64,000 nt of DNA from Cellulophaga sp. L1A9. Lineage in GTDB: Bacteria > Bacteroidota > Bacteroidia > Flavobacteriales > Flavobacteriaceae. The stretch spans positions 2,232,001 to 2,296,000 of the forward strand of contig NZ_CP047027.1 of the NCBI RefSeq assembly GCF_009797025.1, in the 5' to 3' direction. Within the stretch, counting starts at the first letter, position 1. Every line of letters starts with the position of its first letter. The position numbers were made by a program, and so were the translations under genes. Of the stretch, positions 34,095-42,363 are shown one piece after another. Below the pieces are notes generated by a model. The model saw nothing but the letters and a program-made list of their open reading frames with translations, was not told the DNA's origin and did not search any database.

Positions 34095-34952
34095 TTATAA
34101 CATCTGTATATCGTCAAACCCTCCAATAGTAGAATCCCTAACTGTAGAACTAGATTTAGTGTGCTTTGAAACTATAAATTTTATAACATCTGGGATTGTT
34201 TTGTAGTCAGATACTGAAATACAATTCTGACCTAGGACTTCTTTCCATCCAATTTCTGCACTTTCTGCTCTTTGAGAATGTAGGACACTAATGTGGTACA
34301 CTTCATATTTTTTTTGAGCTTCTGCCAATAACTCTAAGGCAGTATAACTCTGTTGGCCACTACCCATGATTTCTTTGATAGCAGATGCCGGTAATGTTTT
34401 TAAGTTTGGTTCATCTCCAATCGTAAAGAGTAAGCCCTTTTGGTTTCTCTTTTCAAAGGCATCTGTTTTTGTATGAAATGCTGCAAAATACCAAGCTAAT
34501 AAATAGCTTTCGCCTCCATTTCCTCCTCCACCAGACTCAATATAGGTTCGCGTCAGCCACATGTCTAATTCCTTGTCTCCCGATTCAAATTGGCCCACTT
34601 GAAGCGGATATTTGTCACATTCATGATCGCCAATACCCATAAAAAGCAGTGCAGCATCTGGCATCCCGTCTTCAATAATTCCTCCCATTAATTTAGGTAA
34701 ACCTTCTTTAACCAATTCGTGCGGGATGTGCCCCATACTACCAGTAACATCTAAACCTAAAATTATAGGTAATGAATTTGGGTGTACTTCAGAATCTCTA
34801 GCTTCTCTGAATGCAACGCCATTTGGGTTCATAGCATCGTGGGCTCTTCTTTCTTTGTTTTGAATGAAAATATCGTTTATCGCTTTGCTGCTATATCCTG
34901 CAGCTTTTGCTCTTGATGATCTATCGCTTAAATTATATCTTGTTCCTCCCAT
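34095..34952 (-). CDS. VWA-domain protein with MIDAS motif
   Basis: A 285-residue cytoplasmic-type protein without signal or membrane helix. A VWA core spans about 62-265. The MIDAS first loop is GLDVTGSMG (Asp68, Thr70, Ser72), a glycine-rich loop SGGGGNGGESY lies near residue 140, and LLFTIGDEPN supplies the final acidic position. Residues 1-60 are a basic helical extension. VWA proteins of this kind usually scaffold or regulate an NTPase or enzyme. It sits between a coiled-coil gene (2-base gap) and the PurA-like gene (3-base gap). Confidence 0.85.
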   Translation of the reverse strand: MGGTRYNLSDRSSRAKAAGYSSKAINDIFIQNKERRAHDAMNPNGVAFREARDSEVHPNSLPIILGLDVTGSMGHIPHELVKEGLPKLMGGIIEDGMPDAALLFMGIGDHECDKYPLQVGQFESGDKELDMWLTRTYIESGGGGNGGESYLLAWYFAAFHTKTDAFEKRNQKGLLFTIGDEPNLKTLPASAIKEIMGSGQQSYTALELLAEAQKKYEVYHISVLHSQRAESAEIGWKEVLGQNCISVSDYKTIPDVIKFIVSKHTKSSSTVRDSTIGGFDDIQML

Positions 34953-34954
34953 AA

Positions 34955-35290
34955 CTAAAAAGTTTTTCCAAATAAATATTCATATCTCTTAATAGAAACC
35001 TCTAGTTGAATTTTTAGATTTCGTATTGTTACTGTTAGTTCCATATCTTTTTGAACAAAAGCTTCTGGTTCAAAATCGGCAAAGGTTAGACTGTTCTTGT
35101 CTAAAGGGCTTATGTCTATTAAACCTTCCTGCTCTCTTTCAAGTCTTTTAATTCTTAATTCAATGTCTTCAATTCTGCGCTTGTAAATTAATTCAGAATC
35201 TTCTCCAATAGTTTTTGCTCTATCTTCTCTTATCTGATCATTATTTCTTTTTAAAGATTCTATAAATCTTGGTTTTAGGTCTTCGCTCAT
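34955..35290 (-). CDS. Small coiled-coil protein of the PurA-like/VWA cassette
   Basis: A 111-residue, highly charged helical protein with coiled-coil heptads in about 35-56 (YKRRIEDIELRIKRLERE) and 82-105. A non-helical loop near DISPLDKNSLTFADFEPEAF joins the helices. No recognised family. It probably dimerises or links partners. It is first of three tightly packed genes with PurA-like and VWA products. Confidence 0.72.
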   Translation of the reverse strand: MSEDLKPRFIESLKRNNDQIREDRAKTIGEDSELIYKRRIEDIELRIKRLEREQEGLIDISPLDKNSLTFADFEPEAFVQKDMELTVTIRNLKIQLEVSIKRYEYLFGKTF

Positions 35291-35317
35291 AATTTTATCC
35301 TTTGTAGATGATGTTCT

Positions 35318-35488
35318 TTAAATTAATGCATTATCCAATTCAATTAAATACTCGTTTCTATAGCTTTCATTTTCAAGTTCTTCGTATAAAAACTTAACTA
35401 ATTTTTTTGTTTTTTCTGGGCAGAGTATCACTCTGTTTAATGTGGTAAGCGTATCAGTTTGCCGTTGTATTTCTTTCCAGTACTTGCT
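35318..35488 (-). pseudogene. Possible decayed or non-ATG small gene upstream of the cassette
   Basis: An open frame of 56 sense codons runs from just after a TGA to a TAA, with no ATG. It looks protein-like: LNRVILCPEKTKKLVKFLYE and then charged residues ending DNALI. A GTG at 35429-35431 would give 37 residues. Another frame directly upstream reads KEIKFNSLKQVLERNTTAN before a stop, as if a frameshift joined the two. Either a relic of a fourth cassette gene, or a small GTG-start protein. Confidence 0.4.
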
Positions 35489-35586
35489 TCAAACTATTGA
35501 ATTTGATTTCTTTAAATGAACCTGCTGTTATTTAATGACTTGCCTTCTTCCTATAGTTTAAAATTTACGTTTGTAACTTTTTTATA

Positions 35587-35655
35587 TGCGTATTTGTTAC
35601 GCAAATGTAATCGGAAAAATAATAACCACCAAGTTTATTGTGTAAAAATTACGCA
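35587..35655. promoter_or_regulatory. Two 17-bp operator-like inverted repeats
   Basis: Site 1 is TGCGTA-TTTGT-TACGCA at 35587-35603, with perfect 6-base arms. Site 2 is TGTGTA-AAAAT-TACGCA at 35639-35655, with one mismatch. Both are followed by AAT, and they are 52 bases apart, about five helical turns. They lie between the minus-strand cassette and the plus-strand lipoprotein gene, so a dimeric repressor could control either side. No regulator gene is visible nearby. Confidence 0.55.
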
Positions 35656-35799
35656 AATACATTTTTGGGGTTAGTAATTCCTATTTAATTTATTGTATTT
35701 CAGTTGTTTAGTGTTTTTTAAGATAGCTATAGTATTTTGTTAGACTTTATATGGACCAAACACCTGTTTGTCAATACCTAAAATTTGTACCTTAGCTTT

Positions 35800-36294
35800 A
35801 TGAACAAATCATTTTTAATTGCCCTTTTTTTAATAGGGTGTATTTCTTGTGGAGAAAAAAAAACGGAAGAAGTGATCAAAGAATCCACCGCAGATCTGGT
35901 AGATCTTAAAAAGCTTCCCAAAAAAGAAAACCCAAGTTTTGAGGCTGTCGAAGTTTTAAAAGATTGGACGGAGTATAATGCGTTAAATGCCGCAGTAAAC
36001 GCTATTTACAATATAGATACTAAGGAAGACTTGATTGTCGCTTTAGAGGATTTAGTAGAGAAACAAAAATTATTAGAGGCTTCTACATATCCTGAAGTAT
36101 TTGATAGAGCCGATATAAAAAGTAGACAGAAAGTCTTTAAAACAAAAGTACTGCAAGTAAAATTTGATTTGGAATATGATAAGAACCCAAGAAAAACTGT
36201 TATTGAAATGGTTAAAGCTTATAATGCTTTTAATAACCAGTTTTCAGTAGTCATTAAAAGTACTTTAAAACCTGAAATTTTATTTGATGAATAA
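35800..36294 (+). CDS. Lipoprotein of unknown function
   Basis: A 164-residue lipoprotein from the ATG at 35800; a TTG 15 bases upstream is also in frame. Signal MNKSFLIALFLIGCISC with lipid Cys17, then a charged linker and a helical domain (VEVLKDWTEYNALNAAVNAI). No family is recognised. It overlaps the next gene by 8 bases, so the two are probably translated together. Confidence 0.78.
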   Translation: MNKSFLIALFLIGCISCGEKKTEEVIKESTADLVDLKKLPKKENPSFEAVEVLKDWTEYNALNAAVNAIYNIDTKEDLIVALEDLVEKQKLLEASTYPEVFDRADIKSRQKVFKTKVLQVKFDLEYDKNPRKTVIEMVKAYNAFNNQFSVVIKSTLKPEILFDE

Positions 36295-36778
36295 ACTAGC
36301 CTTTTTTTTCCTGTTTGTAGTTACTGTAGCATTTGGTCAAAATGATACTGCGAAACAAAATATCAATGAAGTAGTAGACGCATGGCATAAAGCAGCTGCG
36401 GATGCCGATTTTGACACTTATTTTAATTTAATGACTACTGACGGAGTTTTTATTGGAACCGATGCGACTGAAAATTGGCAAAATGCTGCCTTTAAAACTT
36501 TCTCCAAACCCTTTTTTGACCGGGGTAAAGCTTGGAGTTTTTCTGCTTTAGAGCGTAATGTTTATGTAAATGAAGCCGAAAATTTTGCTTGGTTTGATGA
36601 GTTGCTTGATACGCAGATGAAAATTTGTCGCGGTTCAGGTGTACTTAAAAAGACGAATGGCGAATGGAAAATAGCACATTACGTATTATCTATAGCAGTT
36701 CCTAATGACAAGGTAGCTGCATTGGTCGCTTTGAAAAAAGAGTCTGATAGTATTCTCACCGTACAATTAAAACAGTAA
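36287..36778 (+). CDS. Secreted SnoaL/ketosteroid-isomerase-like protein
   Basis: A 163-residue protein. The signal peptide (about 1-18, ending VAFGQ) is followed by an NTF2-like fold: DAWHKAAADADFDTYFNLM and then strands ending NGEWKIAHYVLSI. SnoaL-like domains bind small ligands or act as isomerases; here secretion suggests a periplasmic role. The ATG at 36287 overlaps the previous gene's stop. A long hairpin follows. Confidence 0.8.
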   Translation: MNKLAFFFLFVVTVAFGQNDTAKQNINEVVDAWHKAAADADFDTYFNLMTTDGVFIGTDATENWQNAAFKTFSKPFFDRGKAWSFSALERNVYVNEAENFAWFDELLDTQMKICRGSGVLKKTNGEWKIAHYVLSIAVPNDKVAALVALKKESDSILTVQLKQ

Positions 36779-36788
36779 GAGCGATAAT

Positions 36789-36834
36789 TATAAAACAAGA
36801 AAAGCGAGCCTAGGCTCGCTTTTCTTGTTTTATA
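36789..36834. terminator. 46-bp perfect palindrome, bidirectional terminator
   Basis: Arms of 23 bases with no spacer, centred on the AGCGAGCCTAGGCTCGCT core. It sits between convergent genes. With no unpaired loop the arms could form a cruciform. Confidence 0.88.
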
Positions 36835-36844
36835 TCGGCAAAGT

Positions 36845-37582
36845 TTAATTCTTTTTCTTCTTGCCTTTTTTTGCAGGAACTTCAGGTTCTGGGGCAGCTA
36901 CTGGAGGATTTTTTTTGTTCTCCAAGGCTTGCTTACTTAAGCTTGCTAAATTAAAGTTTGGATCTAATAATAAAGCTTCGTTCATATACGTCAATGCGCC
37001 GTCAATATTATCCCTGTCTAGATTAAAGGTTACTAAACCCTTTAGGTGTAAAAAGGCGGCCTTTAAAGGCACTTCATACGGTTGCTGACGCTCATAGAAA
37101 GCATATTTCATGTCTTCTTTGGCATTAGCAATACCATAATCAATATTTCCCATGGCAGCATTAGGGTCGCCAATTTGTATTTTTAAATCAGCTAATTCAT
37201 AAGCTAAAAATGGATTAGGGTTTCTTAAATATAAAACCTCAAACTGTTCTATGGCACGTTTCGGTTGGTTCAATGCTTTTAAAGATATTGCTTTGACTTG
37301 AACGGCAAGATCAGAATCGGAATCTTTTTTTTCTATACCAATAGTGTTCAGTGCCTGCATATGCTTATTGTCATTAGCATAAATATAAGCGAGTGTATCT
37401 TTCCTTTGTTCAGAAGGGTTCAATATGTTTAAATGCGTTAACGCATTAATAATACCATTTACATCTCCTTGCAAACGCATTTGTTTGTAGTATGCTTCGT
37501 AATGGTTTTGTAATTCAGATTTGGTTTGTGCAGTTCCAATAAAGCTTAAACCGATAAGTAAAGCAAATACTATTTTTTTCAT
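36845..37582 (-). CDS. Secreted TPR-like protein
   Basis: A 245-residue protein. A signal peptide of about 18 residues ends GTAQ. Several tetratricopeptide-type helical pairs follow (for example AIEQFEVLYLRNPNPFLAYE and DGALTYMNEALLLDPNFN). The C-terminus is Pro/Ala then Lys-rich (APEPEVPAKKGKKKKN), an odd cationic tail. It probably scaffolds periplasmic protein contacts. Monocistronic between two perfect hairpins. Confidence 0.82.
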   Translation of the reverse strand: MKKIVFALLIGLSFIGTAQTKSELQNHYEAYYKQMRLQGDVNGIINALTHLNILNPSEQRKDTLAYIYANDNKHMQALNTIGIEKKDSDSDLAVQVKAISLKALNQPKRAIEQFEVLYLRNPNPFLAYELADLKIQIGDPNAAMGNIDYGIANAKEDMKYAFYERQQPYEVPLKAAFLHLKGLVTFNLDRDNIDGALTYMNEALLLDPNFNLASLSKQALENKKNPPVAAPEPEVPAKKGKKKKN

Positions 37583-37652
37583 TTCTCTTTCTCTTGAATT
37601 TTAGGAACGCTAAGCTATAAAAATTAATCATAGGGTGCTGTTAAGGAAAGGT

Positions 37653-37697
37653 TTAAAACAGAAAAAGATGCTTTCAAAGCATCTTTTTCTGTTTTAA
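37653..37697. terminator. Perfect hairpin terminator
   Basis: AAACAGAAAAAGATGCTTT pairs with its exact complement around a single C, within a 45-base inverted repeat. It serves the 124-aa gene on the minus strand. Confidence 0.85.
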
Positions 37698-37710
37698 GTA
37701 TAATTTTTTT

Positions 37711-38085
37711 TCAATTAACCATTTGTTCGTTACCTTTCTTAGAGAACCCTCGTAGCAAGCTTGCATAAAAAGCGATGCTTCTAGTATCTTTCTCTACACA
37801 TTCTTTTAAAAAATACTTTAAGCTGATAAAGTGGATGTCTGCGCGAAACGTAGGCAAATAAGTATTTATTTTTTTAGGATCGTAAACAGTGTCATCAATT
37901 ACCACATTTAATGTAATTCTCCTACGGTAATAATCAATAGCAACTTCAGAAGCGTTATAATACTTTTTTAATAAAGCAATATGTAGGTCATTATGTTTTT
38001 TTTCAATTTTTCGATTTGGACAACTTTGAGAAATGAGGTTTTCTAATTCGGAAATTATCCTCCTTTTTAAACTTGAATTTACCAT
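37711..38085 (-). CDS. Conserved small hypothetical protein (124 aa)
   Basis: A basic, soluble 124-residue protein with no signal, e.g. LKKYYNASEVAIDYYRRRITLNVV and SIAFYASLLRGFSKKGNEQ. The charged N-terminal helix might bind nucleic acid, but no motif supports it. I do not recognise the family. Monocistronic, ending at a strong terminator. Confidence 0.68.
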   Translation of the reverse strand: MVNSSLKRRIISELENLISQSCPNRKIEKKHNDLHIALLKKYYNASEVAIDYYRRRITLNVVIDDTVYDPKKINTYLPTFRADIHFISLKYFLKECVEKDTRSIAFYASLLRGFSKKGNEQMVN

Positions 38086-38196
38086 ACTAATCGATTTAAG
38101 ATTATATCGTAAATGTATTGTTATATTCGTGAATTTGACAGTTTATTAACAGTATACCTTATTTTTTGTTGTCAAAACACTTAAAAGTGTTGTAAG

Positions 38197-39006
38197 TTAT
38201 TTCTTTATCGGGGTAAGAAATTGGAAATTTTTAACATTTAACAAGTAGGCAGAACTAATGATCTTGCCATTTTTAGCTTTATTGCCTTCATAATCAGGAG
38301 GTTTTAATCCTCTTTGTATAGCTACTTCGGTATAGTATTCTTTTTTAGTGGGGTGCTCAGGATACACTCCGTTAATAATTTCATTCCACCAATTTTCTCC
38401 AAGAACTTTTTCGATTATGCGGATGCAATCGTCTCTATGAATTAAATTAACTGGCATTTCCCCATTTTTTAAGGCCTGTCTTTTAACCAACATAGTAACA
38501 GGGTGGCGGTCGTCACTAAGTAAACCTCCAAAACGAATAATTGTAGTTTTAAATGTCTTTTTGTTTTTAAATATATTTTCTGAAGCTAAAAGCTGAATGC
38601 CCGATGCTGTAGCTGGTTCAGGTATTGTTTTTTCCGTAATAACACCATCCACTTCACCATATACCGCAGTACTGCTCACAAAAATAACATGTTCAATAGC
38701 CGATTTTTCAACTTCTTTAGCTAAATAATCCATTTTTGCCACGTAATTTTCCTTGTTAGTTCCGCGTAATTTAGGAGGCACATTTATCACAAGTGTTTTT
38801 GTATGTGACAAAAACGCTTCAATAGGACCTGAAATGCCGTTCTCGGAGAGAACTATTTTATATTCTTGAATCCCCGCTTCATTCAGGGTTTTTAATTTTA
38901 CTTCTGATGTAGTAGTTCCTTTTACAGAATACCCGTTTTTAATAAAAGTTTTGGCTAATGGAAGACCAAGCCAACCGCATCCTAAAATTCCGACAGTATT
39001 ATTCAA
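38197..39006 (-). CDS. NAD(P)-binding SDR/YeeZ-like protein
   Basis: A 269-residue Rossmann protein. GILGCGWLGLPLA is the dinucleotide-binding motif, FVSSTAVYG the strand before the active site, and IHRDDC the later conserved block, as in YeeZ and atypical extended SDRs. It lacks the canonical YxxxK in the usual place. Substrate unknown. It overlaps the end of the M28 membrane peptidase gene by eight bases. Confidence 0.85.
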   Translation of the reverse strand: MNNTVGILGCGWLGLPLAKTFIKNGYSVKGTTTSEVKLKTLNEAGIQEYKIVLSENGISGPIEAFLSHTKTLVINVPPKLRGTNKENYVAKMDYLAKEVEKSAIEHVIFVSSTAVYGEVDGVITEKTIPEPATASGIQLLASENIFKNKKTFKTTIIRFGGLLSDDRHPVTMLVKRQALKNGEMPVNLIHRDDCIRIIEKVLGENWWNEIINGVYPEHPTKKEYYTEVAIQRGLKPPDYEGNKAKNGKIISSAYLLNVKNFQFLTPIKK

Positions 39007-41284
39007 TAGTGATAGTTTTAGTTACAAGGATAGCATCGTTAAGTACAAAAGGCTTTGGAATTGCATTTTTGGGTCGCGCAGGAACGGTAAATTGCGAATT
39101 ACGCAGTAAGTCGTTTGATGCTTCATAGAGTTTCAGTTCAAACTTTTCATCTATTGGGAGGGTTAAACTTAATTCGGTATATTCATTATTGCTAATATAA
39201 TGAGTAACTAGTTTTCCTGGAGGTCTATTTCTAAGAAAGTAATCAGATAAGGGAACGGAATTTACGCTTGCTTTAAAAATATTAGTTTGCGCAGTAAAAA
39301 TGTCTAGTCTGTTTACATTTCGCTGAGGGGTAATACATATTTTTACAAGGCGCTCCGTTCCAATAATAGTATCTCTCGTTTTTTCAACTTTAGGAGCAAT
39401 TATATTTTTTAAAGGTGCTTTAGAAACATAGGTAAACGCTGTCTTGTATTTACTGCTGATGGTATTTTTACTTAGTTTTTCTGGAACCTTTTTATCATCA
39501 CCCACAAATTGTGCTGTCCAATCTGATAATACATGATCATAGGTTGCCCATTGTGCATTTTTAGTATCGGCATTAAGGATATAAACTAAACTTGTTGGTT
39601 TTGCATTATCTGCTGTAAAACCAGAATTTAAATGCGCAGAAATCATAGCAGCAAAAAAGAGCAACATCATAATAAACCCTAATCTGTTTTTATGCTTATA
39701 AAATGAAAATACAGGCAATGCCAATACAAAAACTAAAGTGGTTAATACGGTAGCCGCCACCATCATTTTTAACCCAAGACCAACTGGAAACATTTTTATA
39801 AAGGGGGTGAATATCCATAAGGCCGGAATGATTAAGAACACAAGTAAGAATGCATTGGGTTTTTCTTGATTGATAACAACTAAAAAAGCAGCTAAAAGTG
39901 CAAACACAGGGATTATAAAAAAGCTTGCTCCAGGTAAATAGGCACTTATACCACCACATAGTATAAGCCAAAGTACTAAGGGCCCTACTAATAGATCTGC
40001 AGTGCTAATTTTTCTAAACTTGTGGTATACAAAAAAGCAAACAGCCAATGAAAAAAGTACAAATGCCGCAATATAGGTATAGCCATTATAAGTGAATCCA
40101 TGTAAAATATCCAAGTATTGAGGGTAGATGCTTTTTAGAATCGTCCAACTAAAATACCCGACAATACCGTTTATAAACAGGGTTATAAAAAGTGGAATAA
40201 AACTCAGAGCACTATTCTTTAAGTTTAAAGATTTTTTCTTAAAACCATAGGCCATTAATGCAATAAAGAATATTAACGCTATCCCAAATAAAGGCCAAAC
40301 CCAGTCAAAAGGGTAGGATACTAATTTAAAAAACGGGACATTAAAATAATTATAATCGCTTAAGCTTTTTAAATTTGATAAATCGGCTGTGCTAAAATGA
40401 TGTAATAATGGCATCAAATAACTGCCTTGATGTGCTAGCGTGTTTCTATCTAATCGCTCGTAATTATCTCTTTTTGTGTGGTAATCATAGTGGTCATCTA
40501 TAAAGGCAAAATTTAAGCCTTCTATATCCCCATCTTCTCTAAAAATAGTTAAATCCGTATCATTGGGTAACATTTTATAGATACTATATACCAATGAATT
40601 TGCAACAGGGTATTCTGGATTTGCTTTTGTAAATTCTTTGATCAGCTTGCTATTTCCTCTATTTGTTTCTATCAGCATGTAGGATGGTCCACCACTACCA
40701 CGTGCTTCAAAATTTAAAACCAATCCTACATCTTTACTCCACGGATGGTTATTTACAAATAAATCGGCACCATTTAAACCCAATTCCTCTGCATCAGTAA
40801 ATAGAATGATAATATCATTTTTAGGTTTTTTATTTTCAGCTAGATAAGCACGAACACCTTCTAGGATTGTAGCAACCCCACTGCCTGCGTCACTAGCCCC
40901 CAAGGAAGAATGCGGGTTGCTGTCATAATGCGATAAAAGGACTAATGCTTTTCCTTTCTCTGTACCCTCAATTTTGGCAATGATATTAACGGCCTTACTC
41001 AAATTAGCCCAATCTCCTGTGGTATACCCTTCTTGTAAGCTTGTTTTTAAACCTAATTTTTCTAGTTCTCTACGAATATATTTTCGAACTTCTTTATGAG
41101 CAGGAAAACCTACGGAATGTGGTTGGGTGGAAATCTTTTTTACATGGACTAAAGCTCTTTCCGTAGCGAATTGAGTGCTAGTTAATTCTTTATCAATACC
41201 ATCACTTGGCATGGATGATTTGAATCCAAAATAGATAATTAGGAGGATTAAAATAAGGGTTAGGGTAGCGGTGCTTGTTTTCAT
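38999..41284 (-). CDS. M28-family metallopeptidase with a multi-pass membrane domain
   Basis: A 761-residue protein. TM1 is at about 4-23, then an M28 aminopeptidase domain to about 305. Zinc-site motifs are LLSHYDSNP, GASDAGSGVA, FTDAEELGLNGA and the late HYDYHTKRDN. About eight transmembrane helices follow (about 330-560) and a C-terminal periplasmic beta domain. The layout resembles ER metalloprotease 1-type proteins. It is likely an envelope peptidase. Confidence 0.9.
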   Translation of the reverse strand: MKTSTATLTLILILLIIYFGFKSSMPSDGIDKELTSTQFATERALVHVKKISTQPHSVGFPAHKEVRKYIRRELEKLGLKTSLQEGYTTGDWANLSKAVNIIAKIEGTEKGKALVLLSHYDSNPHSSLGASDAGSGVATILEGVRAYLAENKKPKNDIIILFTDAEELGLNGADLFVNNHPWSKDVGLVLNFEARGSGGPSYMLIETNRGNSKLIKEFTKANPEYPVANSLVYSIYKMLPNDTDLTIFREDGDIEGLNFAFIDDHYDYHTKRDNYERLDRNTLAHQGSYLMPLLHHFSTADLSNLKSLSDYNYFNVPFFKLVSYPFDWVWPLFGIALIFFIALMAYGFKKKSLNLKNSALSFIPLFITLFINGIVGYFSWTILKSIYPQYLDILHGFTYNGYTYIAAFVLFSLAVCFFVYHKFRKISTADLLVGPLVLWLILCGGISAYLPGASFFIIPVFALLAAFLVVINQEKPNAFLLVFLIIPALWIFTPFIKMFPVGLGLKMMVAATVLTTLVFVLALPVFSFYKHKNRLGFIMMLLFFAAMISAHLNSGFTADNAKPTSLVYILNADTKNAQWATYDHVLSDWTAQFVGDDKKVPEKLSKNTISSKYKTAFTYVSKAPLKNIIAPKVEKTRDTIIGTERLVKICITPQRNVNRLDIFTAQTNIFKASVNSVPLSDYFLRNRPPGKLVTHYISNNEYTELSLTLPIDEKFELKLYEASNDLLRNSQFTVPARPKNAIPKPFVLNDAILVTKTITIE

Positions 41285-41439
41285 TTGGTTGTAAATTGTA
41301 TTGCTATCTTGAGATTATTGTAAATGTATAAAAATATAGTGGGATGTTTATTACGGTGATTTTAGGCAGTATAAATAGGGATTTACTAGTCTATTTCTTA
41401 AAAAAATGATTATTTAAACGATTATATATCAATTAGTTG

Positions 41440-41469
41440 TTGTTTTGTTAAGAATAAGTACTATATTTA
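41440..41469 (+). promoter_or_regulatory. Candidate Bacteroidota promoter of the CBS gene
   Basis: TTG at 41440-41442 and TATATTTA at 41462-41469 (near TAnnTTTG), 19 bases apart and 24 bases before the ATG. Confidence 0.4.
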
Positions 41470-41492
41470 AGATCAACCTAAAAATACTACAT

Positions 41493-41954
41493 ATGGGAAT
41501 CAAAAGCTTTCAGGGCATTCGTAAAGTCGTTAAAAAAGAATTTGATGCACCCATTTTGGTCGAAGATTATATGACCAGAAAACTAGTTTCTTTTTCCCCA
41601 GAACAATCTATTTTAGAGGTAATGGAATTATTTACCAAGCATAATATTTCAGGTGGGCCTGTTTTAGATACAAATGGATTTCTTGTCGGGATTATTTCTG
41701 AAGCAGATTGTATGAAGACCATTTCAGAAAGTCGCTATTTCAACCAACCTATATTAGATAAAAGGGTAGATAATTACATGACTAAAAATGTTGAAACCAT
41801 AGGTAATGATATCAGTATTTTTGACGCTGCAGGAATTTTTCATAAAAATAACAGGCGTAGACTCCCGGTTTTAAAAAATGGATTATTAGTGGGGCAAATT
41901 AGTAGAAAAGATATTGTAATTGCTGCCTTAAAATTAAGCGGGCAAAATTGGTAA
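41493..41954 (+). CDS. CBS-domain pair protein
   Basis: A 153-residue protein from the ATG at 41493; a longer frame from TTG at 41445 runs through the probable promoter. Two CBS domains: VEDYMTRKLVSFSPEQSI and VDNYMTKNVETIGND, each followed by the GIISEADC or GQISRKDI strand. CBS pairs bind adenosine nucleotides and sense energy charge. No partner domain is present, so it may regulate another protein. Confidence 0.9.
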   Translation: MGIKSFQGIRKVVKKEFDAPILVEDYMTRKLVSFSPEQSILEVMELFTKHNISGGPVLDTNGFLVGIISEADCMKTISESRYFNQPILDKRVDNYMTKNVETIGNDISIFDAAGIFHKNNRRRLPVLKNGLLVGQISRKDIVIAALKLSGQNW

Positions 41955-41983
41955 AGTAAAAGTATGATCTAACCATTAACATT

Positions 41984-42011
41984 AACCTCACTCTTTTTGG
42001 TGAGGTTTTTT
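41984..42011. terminator. Intrinsic terminator between CBS and zinc-ribbon genes
   Basis: AACCTCAC pairs with GTGAGGTT around an 8-base loop, then seven T. Confidence 0.8.
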
Positions 42012-42361
42012 TATTCTCTTTTTACAATCATATAATAATCATTATCTAAAGGCAAATAGCCTAGATCATAGACAAAATAATAGATGGTTCCTTTTTTCGT
42101 GGTATAGATGCTCGTGAAAATTTCAAAATCGAATCCTTTATCGAGAAGTTTGTAGCGTGTAGTTTTTGTTTTACCCTCTTTTAGGGGAAAGCTTTCTAAA
42201 ATGCGATGATTTTTTCGCAACCGATTATTGATATTGCGTATTAGATTTTTAGAATCTTTGTTAAGCTTGTTATTGAACGAGTTTCTGCAATAGTCAGAGC
42301 AGAATTTTTTATCAACCCGACCAATGATTTTTTCTCCACATTCAGGGCAAAGCTTCTCCAA
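42011..42361 (-). CDS. Small zinc-ribbon protein (116 aa)
   Basis: A 116-residue protein with an N-terminal zinc ribbon, CPECGEKIIGRVDKKFCSDYC (four Cys with 2 and 3-residue spacing), then a basic helix (RNINNRLRKNHRIL). The rest is strand-rich. The DUF2116-like ribbon suggests nucleic-acid or protein binding. It starts two bases after the DUF6265 stop, so it is co-transcribed. Confidence 0.82.
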   Translation of the reverse strand: MEKLCPECGEKIIGRVDKKFCSDYCRNSFNNKLNKDSKNLIRNINNRLRKNHRILESFPLKEGKTKTTRYKLLDKGFDFEIFTSIYTTKKGTIYYFVYDLGYLPLDNDYYMIVKRE

Positions 42362-42363
42362 GA

